64,000 bases of DNA from Sideroxydans sp. Its GTDB lineage: Bacteria > Pseudomonadota > Gammaproteobacteria > Burkholderiales > Gallionellaceae. The notes below the pieces were generated by a model. That model saw only the letters and a program-made list of their open reading frames with translations, made no database searches and was not told the DNA's origin. The position numbers and the translations under genes are program-made. Shown here in pieces: positions 27,195-37,098 of this stretch. The stretch spans positions 248,001 to 312,000 of the forward strand of contig JAQTUV010000004.1 of NCBI GenBank assembly GCA_028707175.1. Direction: 5' to 3'. Position 1 is the stretch's first letter; every line of letters begins with the position of its first letter.

Positions 27195-29429
27195 TCACTT
27201 AGTCGTTAGTGTGAACACACCATCCCAGCTCTCGCCTGGTGGGTTTTTGCGGAAATACGCCGCGCGCTCGGCATAGACCTGATAAAGCTTGCAGGTTCGA
27301 TACATATTCCGCAGGCTGAGTAATTGCAATTCAGCTGTATCCCACTCCTGTTTTCGATACGAACGTAAGGCTTGGTGGAACAATTTCAATTCAGCTAATA
27401 CATCCGCCTCGACCTCTCCGACCAATCCCAATGGTTCATAAATAGCGATCGGTTGATGCTTACCCTTTACTCGCACCAAATCAACTTCACGATAGACGAA
27501 TTCTGGAACTGCTTGTTTAGTGTTCTCTCCTACCAAAACAAGTGCGCCATACTCCTTGGTGATACCTTCCAAACGAGAAGCCAAATTTACAGCATCACCC
27601 ATCACCGTATAAGCAAGACGCACTTCGGATCCCATGTTGCCGACACTGACGCGTCCTGTATTAATACCAACACCAATATGGATCTCCGGCCATCCACGTG
27701 CCTTGAACTGAGGCAGCAGCTTTGCCAACTCTAACTGCATCTCCAACCCGGCAAGCACCGCATTGTGTGCATGCTCAGGCAAGGGATTAGGAGCCCCCCA
27801 AAATGCCATGATGCAATCACCCATATACTTATCCACCTTACCGTGATGCTTCGAGATCACTCTGGACAAAGGGGTCAAAAACTCATTCATCAATAAACTC
27901 AATTCCTTAGGATCTAAGCCCTCGGAGATAGTCGTAAAACCACGCACATCGGAAAAGAGTATCGTCATCTCGCGGCTCTCTCCCTCCATTGAAACGACTT
28001 GCTCTGGATGTTTGCTCATCTCATCCACTAATTCGGCGGGGACATACTTTCCAAATAGGTTTGTAATCTGTCGTTTTGAGCGAGATTCAACGAAATAACC
28101 AAAGCTCATATTGAGGGCAAACAACGCCATGATCATCAACATCCCTCCCGCTAAGGGCATGGCAACATCGGCATACCCCCATAAGGAAGCATTCAGCAAT
28201 ACATCACCAGAGAGCGCGGCAAGTGAAACCAACATCCCTTGAACGGGCGTCAATAAAGGCAGCAAGACGCTCAATAAAATACCTAAGAGCAAGAGCAGTA
28301 ATACGTTCGCGCCAACGATATAAGGCGGGCTTTGCTTGATGTTCTGACTCAGAATGCCGCTGATCATATTGGCATGTACCTCGACTCCCGGATAGACCTC
28401 TCCGACTGGGGTTGCTCGCATATCCATTAAGCCCTGCGCAGAAGTGCCAATTAAGACAATCTTGTGCTGCAATTCGCTACGATCAATCTTGCGATGCAAA
28501 ACATCGGTCAAAGAGATATAGCGAAAAGTTCCTCTAGCACCACGATAAGGAACTAGTGCGGAAACATGCTCATCCACAGGGATTGTTAATCGACCTTGAG
28601 ACGTTTCCAATCCCAGCCACTCCATACCACCATATTGTTGATTGCCCCCACCCACGAAACCTAGCAGTAAGTTTGGCCTCCCAAGGACAGCACGCGCCAT
28701 CGCAAGAGAAAGTGATTCGTAATATGCGCCTTGATACTCAACGATCATCGGAATTCGCCGCACGACCCCATCCAAGTCTGGAACCTGCGTGAAGTGGCCC
28801 GCCAATTTGACACTTTGTTGTAGCTCAGGAAGGTTACCGCCGTAACTATTTAAATGGATCAAATCGACAGATCTCCCCTTAAATGTTCCTGCAGGAAAAA
28901 CAGCTTCTGGCAATAACCCCGTACTACTAGCCTCATCCCCTTGAGCGCTGTTGCTGAAAAAATAACCTAGGACCACATTTCTGTTCTTTAGCTTTTCCGC
29001 AAATAGGGCATCGTACTCAAGGACAGGTTGAATCTGGCTCAAGATAGTTTGAAATTGGGGGACATCCTTAAACTGCTTACGCCCTAACTCTTGTAATACA
29101 ACGAGTCCAGAACTGTTGTCCTTTTCGGCAAAGACAACGTCAAATCCAGCAGCAGCGACACCATAATGGTCGAACAATCCGTCCATAAGGTTCGCCATCT
29201 TGTCGCGCCCCCACGGCCAACGGCCTTCCTGCTTTAAGCTTTTTTCATCAATATCGAGAATAACGATACGATCATCCGGCTGATTCGAAAGCGATAAACG
29301 CAAACGATAGTCGTATAACTTCGCATCAGAGAATTGGACAAATCCAAGCTGAAAAAACTGTGCTGCATCACCCAAGAACAACAAAACAATTAAGAGTCCT
29401 AGGCTAATAAGGGGCGCGTGTTTTTTCAT
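27195..29429 (-). CDS. CHASE2-domain class III adenylate cyclase
   Basis: A 744-residue membrane enzyme. It has an N-terminal membrane helix, a large extracytoplasmic CHASE2 sensor (about 30-345; RIVILDIDEKSLKQEGRWPW), three membrane helices (about 370-445), then a catalytic domain at about 480-660. The metal-binding Asp residues are in LFSDVRGFT and MGDCIMAF, the purine-selecting Lys in DKYMGD indicates ATP rather than GTP, and the transition-state Asn and Arg are in GDAVNLASRLEG. All catalytic positions are present. About 75 residues follow, possibly a helical pair. CHASE2 ligands are not known. The product cAMP would serve the cNMP-binding protein downstream. Confidence 0.94.
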   Translation of the reverse strand: MKKHAPLISLGLLIVLLFLGDAAQFFQLGFVQFSDAKLYDYRLRLSLSNQPDDRIVILDIDEKSLKQEGRWPWGRDKMANLMDGLFDHYGVAAAGFDVVFAEKDNSSGLVVLQELGRKQFKDVPQFQTILSQIQPVLEYDALFAEKLKNRNVVLGYFFSNSAQGDEASSTGLLPEAVFPAGTFKGRSVDLIHLNSYGGNLPELQQSVKLAGHFTQVPDLDGVVRRIPMIVEYQGAYYESLSLAMARAVLGRPNLLLGFVGGGNQQYGGMEWLGLETSQGRLTIPVDEHVSALVPYRGARGTFRYISLTDVLHRKIDRSELQHKIVLIGTSAQGLMDMRATPVGEVYPGVEVHANMISGILSQNIKQSPPYIVGANVLLLLLLGILLSVLLPLLTPVQGMLVSLAALSGDVLLNASLWGYADVAMPLAGGMLMIMALFALNMSFGYFVESRSKRQITNLFGKYVPAELVDEMSKHPEQVVSMEGESREMTILFSDVRGFTTISEGLDPKELSLLMNEFLTPLSRVISKHHGKVDKYMGDCIMAFWGAPNPLPEHAHNAVLAGLEMQLELAKLLPQFKARGWPEIHIGVGINTGRVSVGNMGSEVRLAYTVMGDAVNLASRLEGITKEYGALVLVGENTKQAVPEFVYREVDLVRVKGKHQPIAIYEPLGLVGEVEADVLAELKLFHQALRSYRKQEWDTAELQLLSLRNMYRTCKLYQVYAERAAYFRKNPPGESWDGVFTLTTK

Positions 29430-29483
29430 TTACTTCTACAAGTCACAAAAAAATACGCCCCGATTTCCATTATCGATCTCGAA

Positions 29484-30245
29484 TCAGGCTTTTAAGTAAA
29501 ACTCCATCTTGACGCCAGCCAACTCGACGATGTCGTGATCCTTTAATTGGCGAGGTTGCTCACCTATCGAATCACCATTCACTAGAGGAAATTTTTCTCC
29601 CTCAACATGGGTAATGAAAAATCCATGCGGGCGGCGAGCCAATACAGCGACCTGCACACCAGGCTTACCCAACGTGGTCAAGTTTTTACTTAACTCCAGC
29701 TCTTTCCCCAGATTTGGCCCATTCAATATCTGAATCACGGCTATCTGAACTGCAGGCGCGCCCACTGGTGCAGCAATCGGCACATCCACACGGGTGGATG
29801 TCACATTAAACTGTGATGTCGATTCATGAGCGGTACGAGATGTATCAAGCTGTTCAGCGCGTCCTGTCTCTTCAAGCTTTGGCGCTGTTGCCGTACGAAC
29901 CGGAGCACGCAATACCATTGTTTTTTCAAAATCTGCGGACGTAGTTTGAGTCGGCTGATCGTTGAGATATTTCAACTTATATTTGCCAATCTCAATGAGA
30001 TCATTATTCTGCAAAAAATGCTTTTGAATCGGAGTGCCATTTACTGACGAACCATTCGTACTACCAAGGTCTTCAAAAAAAGAATCATTCAAAATAGTGA
30101 TCACTGCAGCGTGTTCACTACTCACTGCCAAGTTATCGATGGCAATATCGTTATGTGGCTTTCGGCCAATAGTGGTACGTTCTTTTGTCAGCGGATATTC
30201 TTTGAGAACCACACCATCCATACTGAGTATCAATTTTGCCGGCAT
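29484..30245 (-). CDS. Protein with two FHA domains
   Basis: A 253-residue cytoplasmic protein. The first FHA domain (about 5-90) keeps the phosphothreonine-binding residues: TIGRKPHNDIAID, SSEHAAV and GSTNGSSVNG. The second (about 165-253) is poorer: GKPGVQVAVL and PLVNGDSIGE, without the Ser-x-x-His motif, so it may not bind phosphate. A Thr/Ala-rich linker with several candidate phosphothreonines joins them. FHA proteins encoded beside Ser/Thr kinases usually dock the phosphorylated kinase or its substrates. It lies 31 bases after the PP2C phosphatase gene. Confidence 0.92.
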   Translation of the reverse strand: MPAKLILSMDGVVLKEYPLTKERTTIGRKPHNDIAIDNLAVSSEHAAVITILNDSFFEDLGSTNGSSVNGTPIQKHFLQNNDLIEIGKYKLKYLNDQPTQTTSADFEKTMVLRAPVRTATAPKLEETGRAEQLDTSRTAHESTSQFNVTSTRVDVPIAAPVGAPAVQIAVIQILNGPNLGKELELSKNLTTLGKPGVQVAVLARRPHGFFITHVEGEKFPLVNGDSIGEQPRQLKDHDIVELAGVKMEFYLKA

Positions 30246-30276
30246 ATCGATTTTCCTGTAAAAACTTTCGACTTAA

Positions 30277-31101
30277 TCAATTCTTAAACCAAGATTTAAA
30301 GCGCACCCAAAATCCTTTGGGCACCGCATAACTACTTTTAACTTTCACAAGAATGACAGATACATTGTCGCGTCCACCATTATCATTAGCCTGCTCAATC
30401 AATTGCGTCGCGGCAAGCGCAAGGTTGCCTTGCAGCATATGCAACGTAGCACCGATGTCTTCATCCTCGACCATATCATTCAGGCCATCAGAGCAAAACA
30501 GATAAATATCACCAACTTCAACTGCATGGATATGAAGCTCAGGCACTACATCAGCTTCAATCCCAACCGCTCGTGTGACCAAGTTTTTATTCTTTGATAG
30601 CTTTGCAAGTTCCTTGCTAATGACTCCACTATCGATCTGTTCTTGCAACAATGAATGGTCTCGCGTAATTGGCTCAAATATTTCTCCGCGCAAACGATAC
30701 ATTCGAGAATCACCCACATGCGCTACAGCTACATGATCATCGTAAAACAAACCAGTGACGATTGTAGTCCCCATGCCAGCATACTGTGGCTGGCTCTGCG
30801 CAGCATTAAAAATCGACAAGTTGGCCTTCTTAACATTGTCACGCAAAACCCCTACACCCACATCTTCGCCCGTTGGCCCCAAATCAGCTGGCGAGGTATG
30901 CTCCAAAAGATGACGAACCTCACTCGCTAAAACAGAGACTGCAATTCCACTGGCTACCTCACCGGCGTTATAGCCCCCCATCCCATCTGCCAAAACGACC
31001 AAACCATGCTCAGCGTCAAATGCGACGCTATCCTCATTGTGCGAGCGAACCATTCCAGGATTGGTTTGACTGACAATTTCCAGAGCCTCTTTAACGTTCA
31101 C
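30277..31101 (-). CDS. PP2C-family protein Ser/Thr phosphatase
   Basis: A 274-residue soluble enzyme that would reverse the adjacent kinase. The PP2C motifs are in order: GMVRSHNEDS, VLADGMGGYNAGEVAS (metal-binding Asp-Gly), VAHVGDSRMYRLRG, FCSDGLNDMV and GRDNVSVILV. A short basic tail with aromatic residues (FWVRFKSWFKN) follows, possibly a membrane-association segment. It begins 24 bases after the kinase stop, a common kinase-phosphatase-FHA arrangement. Confidence 0.95.
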   Translation of the reverse strand: MNVKEALEIVSQTNPGMVRSHNEDSVAFDAEHGLVVLADGMGGYNAGEVASGIAVSVLASEVRHLLEHTSPADLGPTGEDVGVGVLRDNVKKANLSIFNAAQSQPQYAGMGTTIVTGLFYDDHVAVAHVGDSRMYRLRGEIFEPITRDHSLLQEQIDSGVISKELAKLSKNKNLVTRAVGIEADVVPELHIHAVEVGDIYLFCSDGLNDMVEDEDIGATLHMLQGNLALAATQLIEQANDNGGRDNVSVILVKVKSSYAVPKGFWVRFKSWFKN

Positions 31102-31124
31102 GTACTATCTCCATCCACAGAATT

Positions 31125-33647
31125 TCATTTCAAACTTGCCACACATTGGCGGATTGCTTCTGCCATCGCAGCGCCATCTTCATAACGATCATCAGTTTTC
31201 TTAGCCAATGCCTTATTAATGATTTGCACCACACACGCCGGTACATCCGACTTCACAGTCAAGATGTCTATTGGAGGCTCATTTGCAATTCTGAACATCA
31301 ATTGCGCCATCGAATCACCCTCGAAAGGAAGCTTACCACACACCAGTTGATAGAGACTGACACCCAGCGAGAACAGATCAGACTGCCCACCGATTTTTGC
31401 ACCAGACAATTGCTCTGGCGACATAAAAGAAGGGGTGCCAAGTACCATGCCAGTTTTCGTCTTACTTGAATCTGTGATGCGTGCGATACCGAAGTCAGTC
31501 ACTTTCACGGCATCGCTTTCCAAGTCATACATGATGTTCGCTGGTTTGATATCGCGGTGAACCACATTCAAACCATGTGCGTAACTCAGAGCATCCGCTA
31601 CTCGTGCCACGATGCTCAACACTTTAGGCAAGGGCAGAAGATTGTCTGGTTTGGAATACACAACCAGATCCTTACCCTTGAGAAACTCCATCGCGATGTA
31701 AGCCAAGTCATGCTCTTCGCCAGCATCGTACATCGTCACAATATTCGGGTGGTTCAACCGGCCTGCGGTCTCAGCCTCACGGAAGAAACGCGCCTTCACA
31801 TCTTCCAACTCATCCGCCTCGAACTCTTGCGCCAACGCCATCGTCTTGATAGCGACTACGCGACTTATCTTAGGGTCTTTACCCAGATAGACAACGCCCA
31901 TAGCGCCTTTACCCAACTCTTTCTCAATCTGATAACGGCCTAGCATAGGCTTCGCAAGACCCGCTTGATCCAGCTTCATCGTGCTGTCGTTACCACGACC
32001 AGACGAGCCACCCAATATGATGGTTTCGGACATCGCCTTGGATTGTGCAGTACGCGCCTCAAGGTCGCGGAACTTAGGATTGTGCTCCGCCATGTACTTG
32101 AAGACCGATTCCGCTTTGTTGAATTGGCGCTTACGTTCGAAGTCCAAACCCAAGTTGTACAACACATCCATCAAGCTATCGTCCAACGGCACTTTGCGGA
32201 ATTTATCAAAGGCCATATCCAACTGGCCTTGCCCTTGGAAAGCCAACCCTAACATGCGGTTACTTTCTGCGGACTCGGCATCCGATCGCTCTTTGCCTTT
32301 CTCTGTCATCAGGAAACGCTTAGTCGTCAATAACAAATGACCGACCAACAATAGCGCTGCGGGCAACATCAGTTGCAACCACATCGCCTGCGTCGTCATC
32401 AACACAAAATGGGTCGCAAGCAATCCGACGAATATCCCCCCCGTAATAATCGCCCCAAGTCCCGCGCTCAATCGAGGCAACAACAAGATCAGATAGAGAG
32501 CCACCAACAAAAATACACCAATCTCAGCCCATACACTCCAGCTTGGCACGACAAAGAAATCTTGCTTCAAGATGCTCGATACCGAATGCGCCAAGGTAAG
32601 CACAGGAGGGGTCGCAGCAGAGATTGGCGTAACCTGAGCTGTACCAACGCCCGCAGCTGTCGCACCAATCAATACGATCTTATCGCGATATTTTTCAGCG
32701 GGAATCTTGCCTGTGAGTACATCATAAAAAGAGTCCACTTGGAACGCCGGCTTACCCTCGTGGTCTGCATAAAAATAGGTATACATACGCAATGCGGGGT
32801 CAGTCCCAATCTTCAAATTGCCCAACTTGACACCTTCGCCTAAAGTAACTTGGATATCTTTAGGCTCAAGATTCAAACTTTTTGCGGCGATCATCAAAGA
32901 CAATGAAGGATAGTACTGATCGTAGTAACCAACCACGAGAGGCTCCGTCCGGATTCCTCCGTCCACATCAGGCGTTGCGTTTAAATGCCCAATCGCCAAC
33001 GCAGGCTGCCCCAGAAGAGGTATAGGCACTAAAGCTGAAAAAGCCGGGATTGGAAAAACGGCATCCGCCGCCCCCTGCACATTCACAAGATTATTTTTCA
33101 GCACATAATCAGGCAGAGGTGCATCAGGATTGCCCTGAGGTGCCCCCAGTTCGAAGTACAAGCCGAGCAAAACGTTGTTGACCTTACTCATACTCTCGGC
33201 CAGCTTCTGATCATTATCGAGATGCAACAAGGCATCCTGCATTAGGCTTTGTAATTCCTGCCACTCAACCGGATTGGTCTGCTGCAAAGAGGTCTTTTGT
33301 AGAATGGTGCCAATATTGAGGATGTAATCCAAGCCCGAGTCGACTTGAGGCTCGAAGAACAGCGCTGTGTGACCAACCACTTTTGCGTTGCCTGCCGCCA
33401 AGATATCAAGCAACTTAGCTTGTATCTCACGTGGCCAAGGCCAGCGTCCCAGATTGGCGATGCTTTCGTCATCAATCGCGATGACGGCGATCTTATCGCT
33501 CGCCACACGAGAAGACGCCAGCACTCCCCAGTCATAAGCCTTGCGCTCAAGACTTTGGATGACATCCGTCCCGGCGCTAAAAAGGAACAGCAAAGCCACC
33601 AACACACCGGTGAACCAATCCGCTTTCAAAAACGATATTTTTTTCAT
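31125..33647 (-). CDS. CHASE2-domain Ser/Thr protein kinase
   Basis: An 840-residue membrane kinase heading the signalling cluster. It has an N-terminal anchor, an extracytoplasmic CHASE2 domain (about 25-350; IAVIAIDDESIANLGRWPWP) and three membrane helices (about 365-440). A cytoplasmic helical, TPR-like part (about 450-530) and a Hanks-type kinase domain (about 575-835) follow. The kinase has the glycine loop GKGAMGVVYLG, the VAIKTM Lys, HRDIKPANIMYD (about 696), DFGIARI (about 717) and GTPSFMSPEQL. All catalytic residues are present, and the activation loop is Ser/Thr-rich. The same sensor type occurs in the cyclase three genes on, so both may read one external cue. Confidence 0.95.
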   Translation of the reverse strand: MKKISFLKADWFTGVLVALLFLFSAGTDVIQSLERKAYDWGVLASSRVASDKIAVIAIDDESIANLGRWPWPREIQAKLLDILAAGNAKVVGHTALFFEPQVDSGLDYILNIGTILQKTSLQQTNPVEWQELQSLMQDALLHLDNDQKLAESMSKVNNVLLGLYFELGAPQGNPDAPLPDYVLKNNLVNVQGAADAVFPIPAFSALVPIPLLGQPALAIGHLNATPDVDGGIRTEPLVVGYYDQYYPSLSLMIAAKSLNLEPKDIQVTLGEGVKLGNLKIGTDPALRMYTYFYADHEGKPAFQVDSFYDVLTGKIPAEKYRDKIVLIGATAAGVGTAQVTPISAATPPVLTLAHSVSSILKQDFFVVPSWSVWAEIGVFLLVALYLILLLPRLSAGLGAIITGGIFVGLLATHFVLMTTQAMWLQLMLPAALLLVGHLLLTTKRFLMTEKGKERSDAESAESNRMLGLAFQGQGQLDMAFDKFRKVPLDDSLMDVLYNLGLDFERKRQFNKAESVFKYMAEHNPKFRDLEARTAQSKAMSETIILGGSSGRGNDSTMKLDQAGLAKPMLGRYQIEKELGKGAMGVVYLGKDPKISRVVAIKTMALAQEFEADELEDVKARFFREAETAGRLNHPNIVTMYDAGEEHDLAYIAMEFLKGKDLVVYSKPDNLLPLPKVLSIVARVADALSYAHGLNVVHRDIKPANIMYDLESDAVKVTDFGIARITDSSKTKTGMVLGTPSFMSPEQLSGAKIGGQSDLFSLGVSLYQLVCGKLPFEGDSMAQLMFRIANEPPIDILTVKSDVPACVVQIINKALAKKTDDRYEDGAAMAEAIRQCVASLK

Positions 33648-33756
33648 AGTTGCCCTGCCGGTTTGTGCATTTTCCCCTGAGCTTGCTGGGCGGATACTAA
33701 AACAATTTTCAATTCCAAACCATACCTGATTGATTTATCAGGAATTTGAAACGAAA

Positions 33757-34182
33757 TCAGCGAGCGATAGTGACCGCAATTTTGGACATCTGTGCAACTT
33801 TGCTGGTGACGGAACCCAGCAGCAATTTGGCGAGACTTTCTTCTCCCTGCGCACCGATGATAATCTGGTCAGCCTTTTGTTCTTCCGCATACTGCACAAT
33901 CGCCTCTGCAGGGCGACCAATACTGATGTGGTATTGATAAGCAAGATTAGCTTCATCCAAGATGGCGCGCGCCTTTTCCAATGCAGCAGCACCTTGCTCA
34001 CGATAATAATCGTTGAGCGTTTCTTGGTTGATGAACAATTTGACGTTGCCCGCTGCCACGTTCCATTGCACGTTCAACAACAGCAACTCTGGCGATTGCT
34101 TCATTTGGGCCGCCAGCGCGACCGCATGCTTCACCGCATACAAGCCGTTCTCAGAACCATCTACTGGAATCAATATCTTCAT
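33757..34182 (-). CDS. Universal stress protein (UspA family)
   Basis: A single-domain protein of 141 residues with the family's ends: ILIPVDGSENGLYAVKHAV at the N-terminus and the ATP-binding-type loop IIGAQGEESLAKLLLGSVT near the C-terminus, matching the G-2x-G-9x-G-(S/T) pattern. It probably dimerises in the cytoplasm. It lies 14 bases after the TerC-family gene and may share its transcript. The specific stress role is unknown. Confidence 0.92.
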   Translation of the reverse strand: MKILIPVDGSENGLYAVKHAVALAAQMKQSPELLLLNVQWNVAAGNVKLFINQETLNDYYREQGAAALEKARAILDEANLAYQYHISIGRPAEAIVQYAEEQKADQIIIGAQGEESLAKLLLGSVTSKVAQMSKIAVTIAR

Positions 34183-34196
34183 CGCATTTTCCTTAG

Positions 34197-34928
34197 TTAA
34201 TCGGCTTTCACGTGCTCATCCACTAGGTCGATGGCTTTTGCTTGCCCCATCTTGCGCAATGCCAACCATTTTCCGATGGCGAGCACGAGCACTGCACAAA
34301 CTGCAGGGATGGTCCAATGCAACCAATGTTGCGCATCGACCAACGGTTTGAAGAGCGCCTCGCTCACCAACATCTCTCCTGCCACATACCCCAGCAATGC
34401 GCCACCTGCAAAGATAATGAACGGGAAACGATCTATCAATTTCAACACCAACTGGCTGCTCCATGCGATGAGCGGAATGCTGATCAGCAAGCCGAACACC
34501 AACAAAGCGACATTGCCCTTCGCAGCGGCAGCTACGCCCAACACGTTGTCCAAGCTCATCACAAAGTCGGCGATAATGATGGTCTTCACCGCGCCAAACA
34601 GTTGAGTGTCTGCCTTGATGCTGTCTTCGCCATGCCCTTCATCTTCTGGGAGTATCAACTTGATACCGATCCAGATCAGCAAGAACGCCCCCACTAATTT
34701 CAGATAAGGTAAGGCTAGCAAGCTGACCGCAAAGAAGGTGAGGACGATGCGTAAGCCAATCGCACCACCCACACCATAAAGGATGCCCTTTCGTCTTTGT
34801 GCTTCAGGCAGATTGCGGCACGCCAACGCAATCACCACGGCGTTGTCTCCCGACAACAGCAAGTCGATCATAATGATCTTGAATACATCCACCCAGAACT
34901 GCGGTGCTGAAAGCATTTCCAACATCAA
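34197..34928 (-). CDS. TerC-family integral membrane protein
   Basis: A 243-residue protein with about seven membrane helices. The TerC/YjbE motifs LLLSGDNAVVIALACRNLP (about 23-41) and FVMSLDNVLGVAAAAKG (about 122-138), each with a membrane-embedded Asp-Asn, are clear. Members are linked to metal ion export (manganese, calcium) or tellurite resistance; which ion applies here is unknown. The gene begins directly after the sucD stop and precedes the universal stress gene. Confidence 0.9.
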   Translation of the reverse strand: MMLEMLSAPQFWVDVFKIIMIDLLLSGDNAVVIALACRNLPEAQRRKGILYGVGGAIGLRIVLTFFAVSLLALPYLKLVGAFLLIWIGIKLILPEDEGHGEDSIKADTQLFGAVKTIIIADFVMSLDNVLGVAAAAKGNVALLVFGLLISIPLIAWSSQLVLKLIDRFPFIIFAGGALLGYVAGEMLVSEALFKPLVDAQHWLHWTIPAVCAVLVLAIGKWLALRKMGQAKAIDLVDEHVKAD

Positions 34929-35810
34929 TTACCCCTTCAATATCTTTTGCATCATGCGCCCCATCTCCGCCGGATTGCGTGTGATGTGGATGCCACATTC
35001 CTCCATGACCGCGAGCTTCTCGTTCGCGCCACCTTGGCCTCCTGAGATGATGGCACCCGCATGCCCCATACGTTTCCCTGGAGGCGCTGTGACACCTGCG
35101 ATGAAACCGACCACCGGCTTCTTCATGTTGGCCTTGATCCAGCGTGCGCACTCTTCTTCGTCACTGCCGCCGATCTCACCCACCATGATGACCGCATCCG
35201 TTTCAGGATCGTCATTGAACATGCGCATCACGTCGATGTGTTTCAACCCATTGATCGGATCACCACCGATACCGACGCAAGAGGATTGCCCCATGCCCAA
35301 CGCTGAGAGCTGACCAACCGCCTCATACGTCAACGTACCGGAACGCGACACCACACCGATGCGGCCTTTCTTATGAATATGTCCAGGCATGATGCCAATC
35401 TTGATCTCGTCCGGCGTAATGAGACCAGGGCAATTTGGCCCGATAAGGATGGTCTTCTTGCCTTGCATCTTGTAGCGCGTCTTGACCATGTCGTGCACGG
35501 GAATGCCTTCGGTGATGCAGATGACCAAATCAAGGTCCGCCTCCACCGCTTCATCGATCGCAGCTGCCGCACCTGATGGTGGAACGTAGATGACTGACAC
35601 CGTCGCACCTGTTGCCTTCTTCGCATCCAGCACGCTGGCATAGACGGGAATCCCCTCAAAATCTTCGCCTGCCTTTTTGGGGTTCACGCCCGCCACGAAA
35701 CAGTTCGCACCATTCGCATAACTCTTGCAATGAAAGGTATGGAACTGACCGACCTTGCCCGTCATCCCCTGCGTGATGACTTTGGTATCTTTATTGATGA
35801 GGATGCTCAT
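34929..35810 (-). CDS. sucD: Succinyl-CoA synthetase alpha subunit
   Basis: SucD binds CoA and carries the phosphohistidine in the reversible TCA-cycle step between succinyl-CoA and succinate. The 293-residue sequence has the CoA-binding Rossmann part ([15 protein letters not shown]), the [10 protein letters not shown] region, and the phospho-His in [18 protein letters not shown]. It overlaps the sucC stop by 4 bases. Confidence 0.98.
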   Translation of the reverse strand: MSILINKDTKVITQGMTGKVGQFHTFHCKSYANGANCFVAGVNPKKAGEDFEGIPVYASVLDAKKATGATVSVIYVPPSGAAAAIDEAVEADLDLVICITEGIPVHDMVKTRYKMQGKKTILIGPNCPGLITPDEIKIGIMPGHIHKKGRIGVVSRSGTLTYEAVGQLSALGMGQSSCVGIGGDPINGLKHIDVMRMFNDDPETDAVIMVGEIGGSDEEECARWIKANMKKPVVGFIAGVTAPPGKRMGHAGAIISGGQGGANEKLAVMEECGIHITRNPAEMGRMMQKILKG

Positions 35811-36976
35811 TTTTGACCTCCCGCCGCTGCGACCACTTTCTGCGCTGCATCTGCCATGTCGTTACCCGAGATGATGGGTAGCCCCGATTCCGCCAATATC
35901 TTCTTGCCCAACTCCACGTTCGTACCTTCGAGTCGTACCACCAGCGGCACTTTGAGACTCACCTCGCGCGCAGCTGCCACCACCCCTTCAGCGATCACAT
36001 CACACTTCATGATGCCGCCGAAAATGTTGACCAAAATCGCTTTGAGATTTGGGTTCTTCAGCATCAGCTTGAAGGCCTCGGTGACCTTCTCTTTGTTCGC
36101 ACCACCGCCCACGTCGAGGAAGTTGGCGGGGCTGCCGCCGTACAACTTGATGATATCCATGGTTGCCATCGCCAAGCCCGCACCATTCACCAGACAGCCG
36201 ATGTTGCCATCGAGCTGAATATAGGCGAGGTCGAACTTAGATGCCTCGATCTCAGCTGGATCTTCTTCGTCCAAGTCACGCATCGCCACGATCTCTGGGC
36301 GACGATACAGCGCGTTGGAGTCAAAATTGAATTTTGCATCGAGTGCGATGGCGTGATTGTCTGCCGTGATCACCAAAGGATTGATCTCCGCCAACATCGC
36401 ATCCTTTTCCACGAAGGCGCGATACAAGCCTTGCAGTATCTGTACTGCTTCGGCATTCGCCGCATCCGGCACACCGATTGCGCGCGCCACGCGCGATGCC
36501 TCTGCCGCCTCCAAACCCGTCACCGGATCGATGCGCACCGTGTGTATCTTCTCTGGATTGTGTTTGGCGACCTCTTCGATCTCCATGCCACCTTCGCTGG
36601 AAGCGAGCAGTGCGACACGTTGTGAGACACGATCCACCACCATACCCACATAAAGTTCTTTAGCGATCTGCGCGCCCTCTTCGATCAACAAGCGACGCAC
36701 CACTTGTCCTTCGGGGCCTGTCTGATGTGTGATGAGATGCATGCCAAGTATCTGACCTGCAAACTGCCTCACTTCATCCAACGACTTCGCCACTTTCACA
36801 CCGCCGCCCTTGCCACGACCACCCGCGTGAATCTGCGCCTTCACCACCCACACCTTGCCGCCAAGCTTCGTGGCAGCGGCAACCGCCTCATCAACGCTGA
36901 AACACGCCTCACCGCGCGGTGTCGGCACGCCGAATTCGCGCAGGATCTCTTTACCTTGGTACTCGTGGATCTTCAT
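35807..36976 (-). CDS. sucC: Succinyl-CoA synthetase beta subunit
   Basis: A 389-residue subunit with an ATP-grasp fold (about 1-235; [36 protein letters not shown]) and a C-terminal CoA-ligase domain containing [20 protein letters not shown] and [10 protein letters not shown]. It sets nucleotide use and works as a partner of SucD. AGGAG lies 6 bases before the ATG. It heads the sucCD-terC-usp gene run. Confidence 0.98.
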   Translation of the reverse strand: MKIHEYQGKEILREFGVPTPRGEACFSVDEAVAAATKLGGKVWVVKAQIHAGGRGKGGGVKVAKSLDEVRQFAGQILGMHLITHQTGPEGQVVRRLLIEEGAQIAKELYVGMVVDRVSQRVALLASSEGGMEIEEVAKHNPEKIHTVRIDPVTGLEAAEASRVARAIGVPDAANAEAVQILQGLYRAFVEKDAMLAEINPLVITADNHAIALDAKFNFDSNALYRRPEIVAMRDLDEEDPAEIEASKFDLAYIQLDGNIGCLVNGAGLAMATMDIIKLYGGSPANFLDVGGGANKEKVTEAFKLMLKNPNLKAILVNIFGGIMKCDVIAEGVVAAAREVSLKVPLVVRLEGTNVELGKKILAESGLPIISGNDMADAAQKVVAAAGGQK

Positions 36977-37043
36977 GATTTTCTCCTGAAATAGGAAGTC
37001 TGGAATTTACCAGAGTGGCACCTAAATTACTTGAGCCAAATGT

Positions 37044-37073
37044 AAAAAAGGCCATCGAATCGCTTCGATGGCC
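37044..37073 (-). terminator. Rho-independent terminator after the outer-membrane barrel gene
   Basis: On the minus strand GGCCATCGAA and TTCGATGGCC form a perfect 10-bp stem with a 4-base loop, followed by TTTTTT. It lies 25 bases after the stop at 37099 and ends the multihaem cytochrome cluster. Confidence 0.93.
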
Positions 37074-37098
37074 TCGTATCTGAACTCAAACTTACAAC

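Noticed and set aside
34242-34697. His/Gln-rich ORF opposite the TerC-family gene
   Set aside because: It lies wholly antisense to a well-conserved membrane protein gene and its composition follows from the complementary codons.
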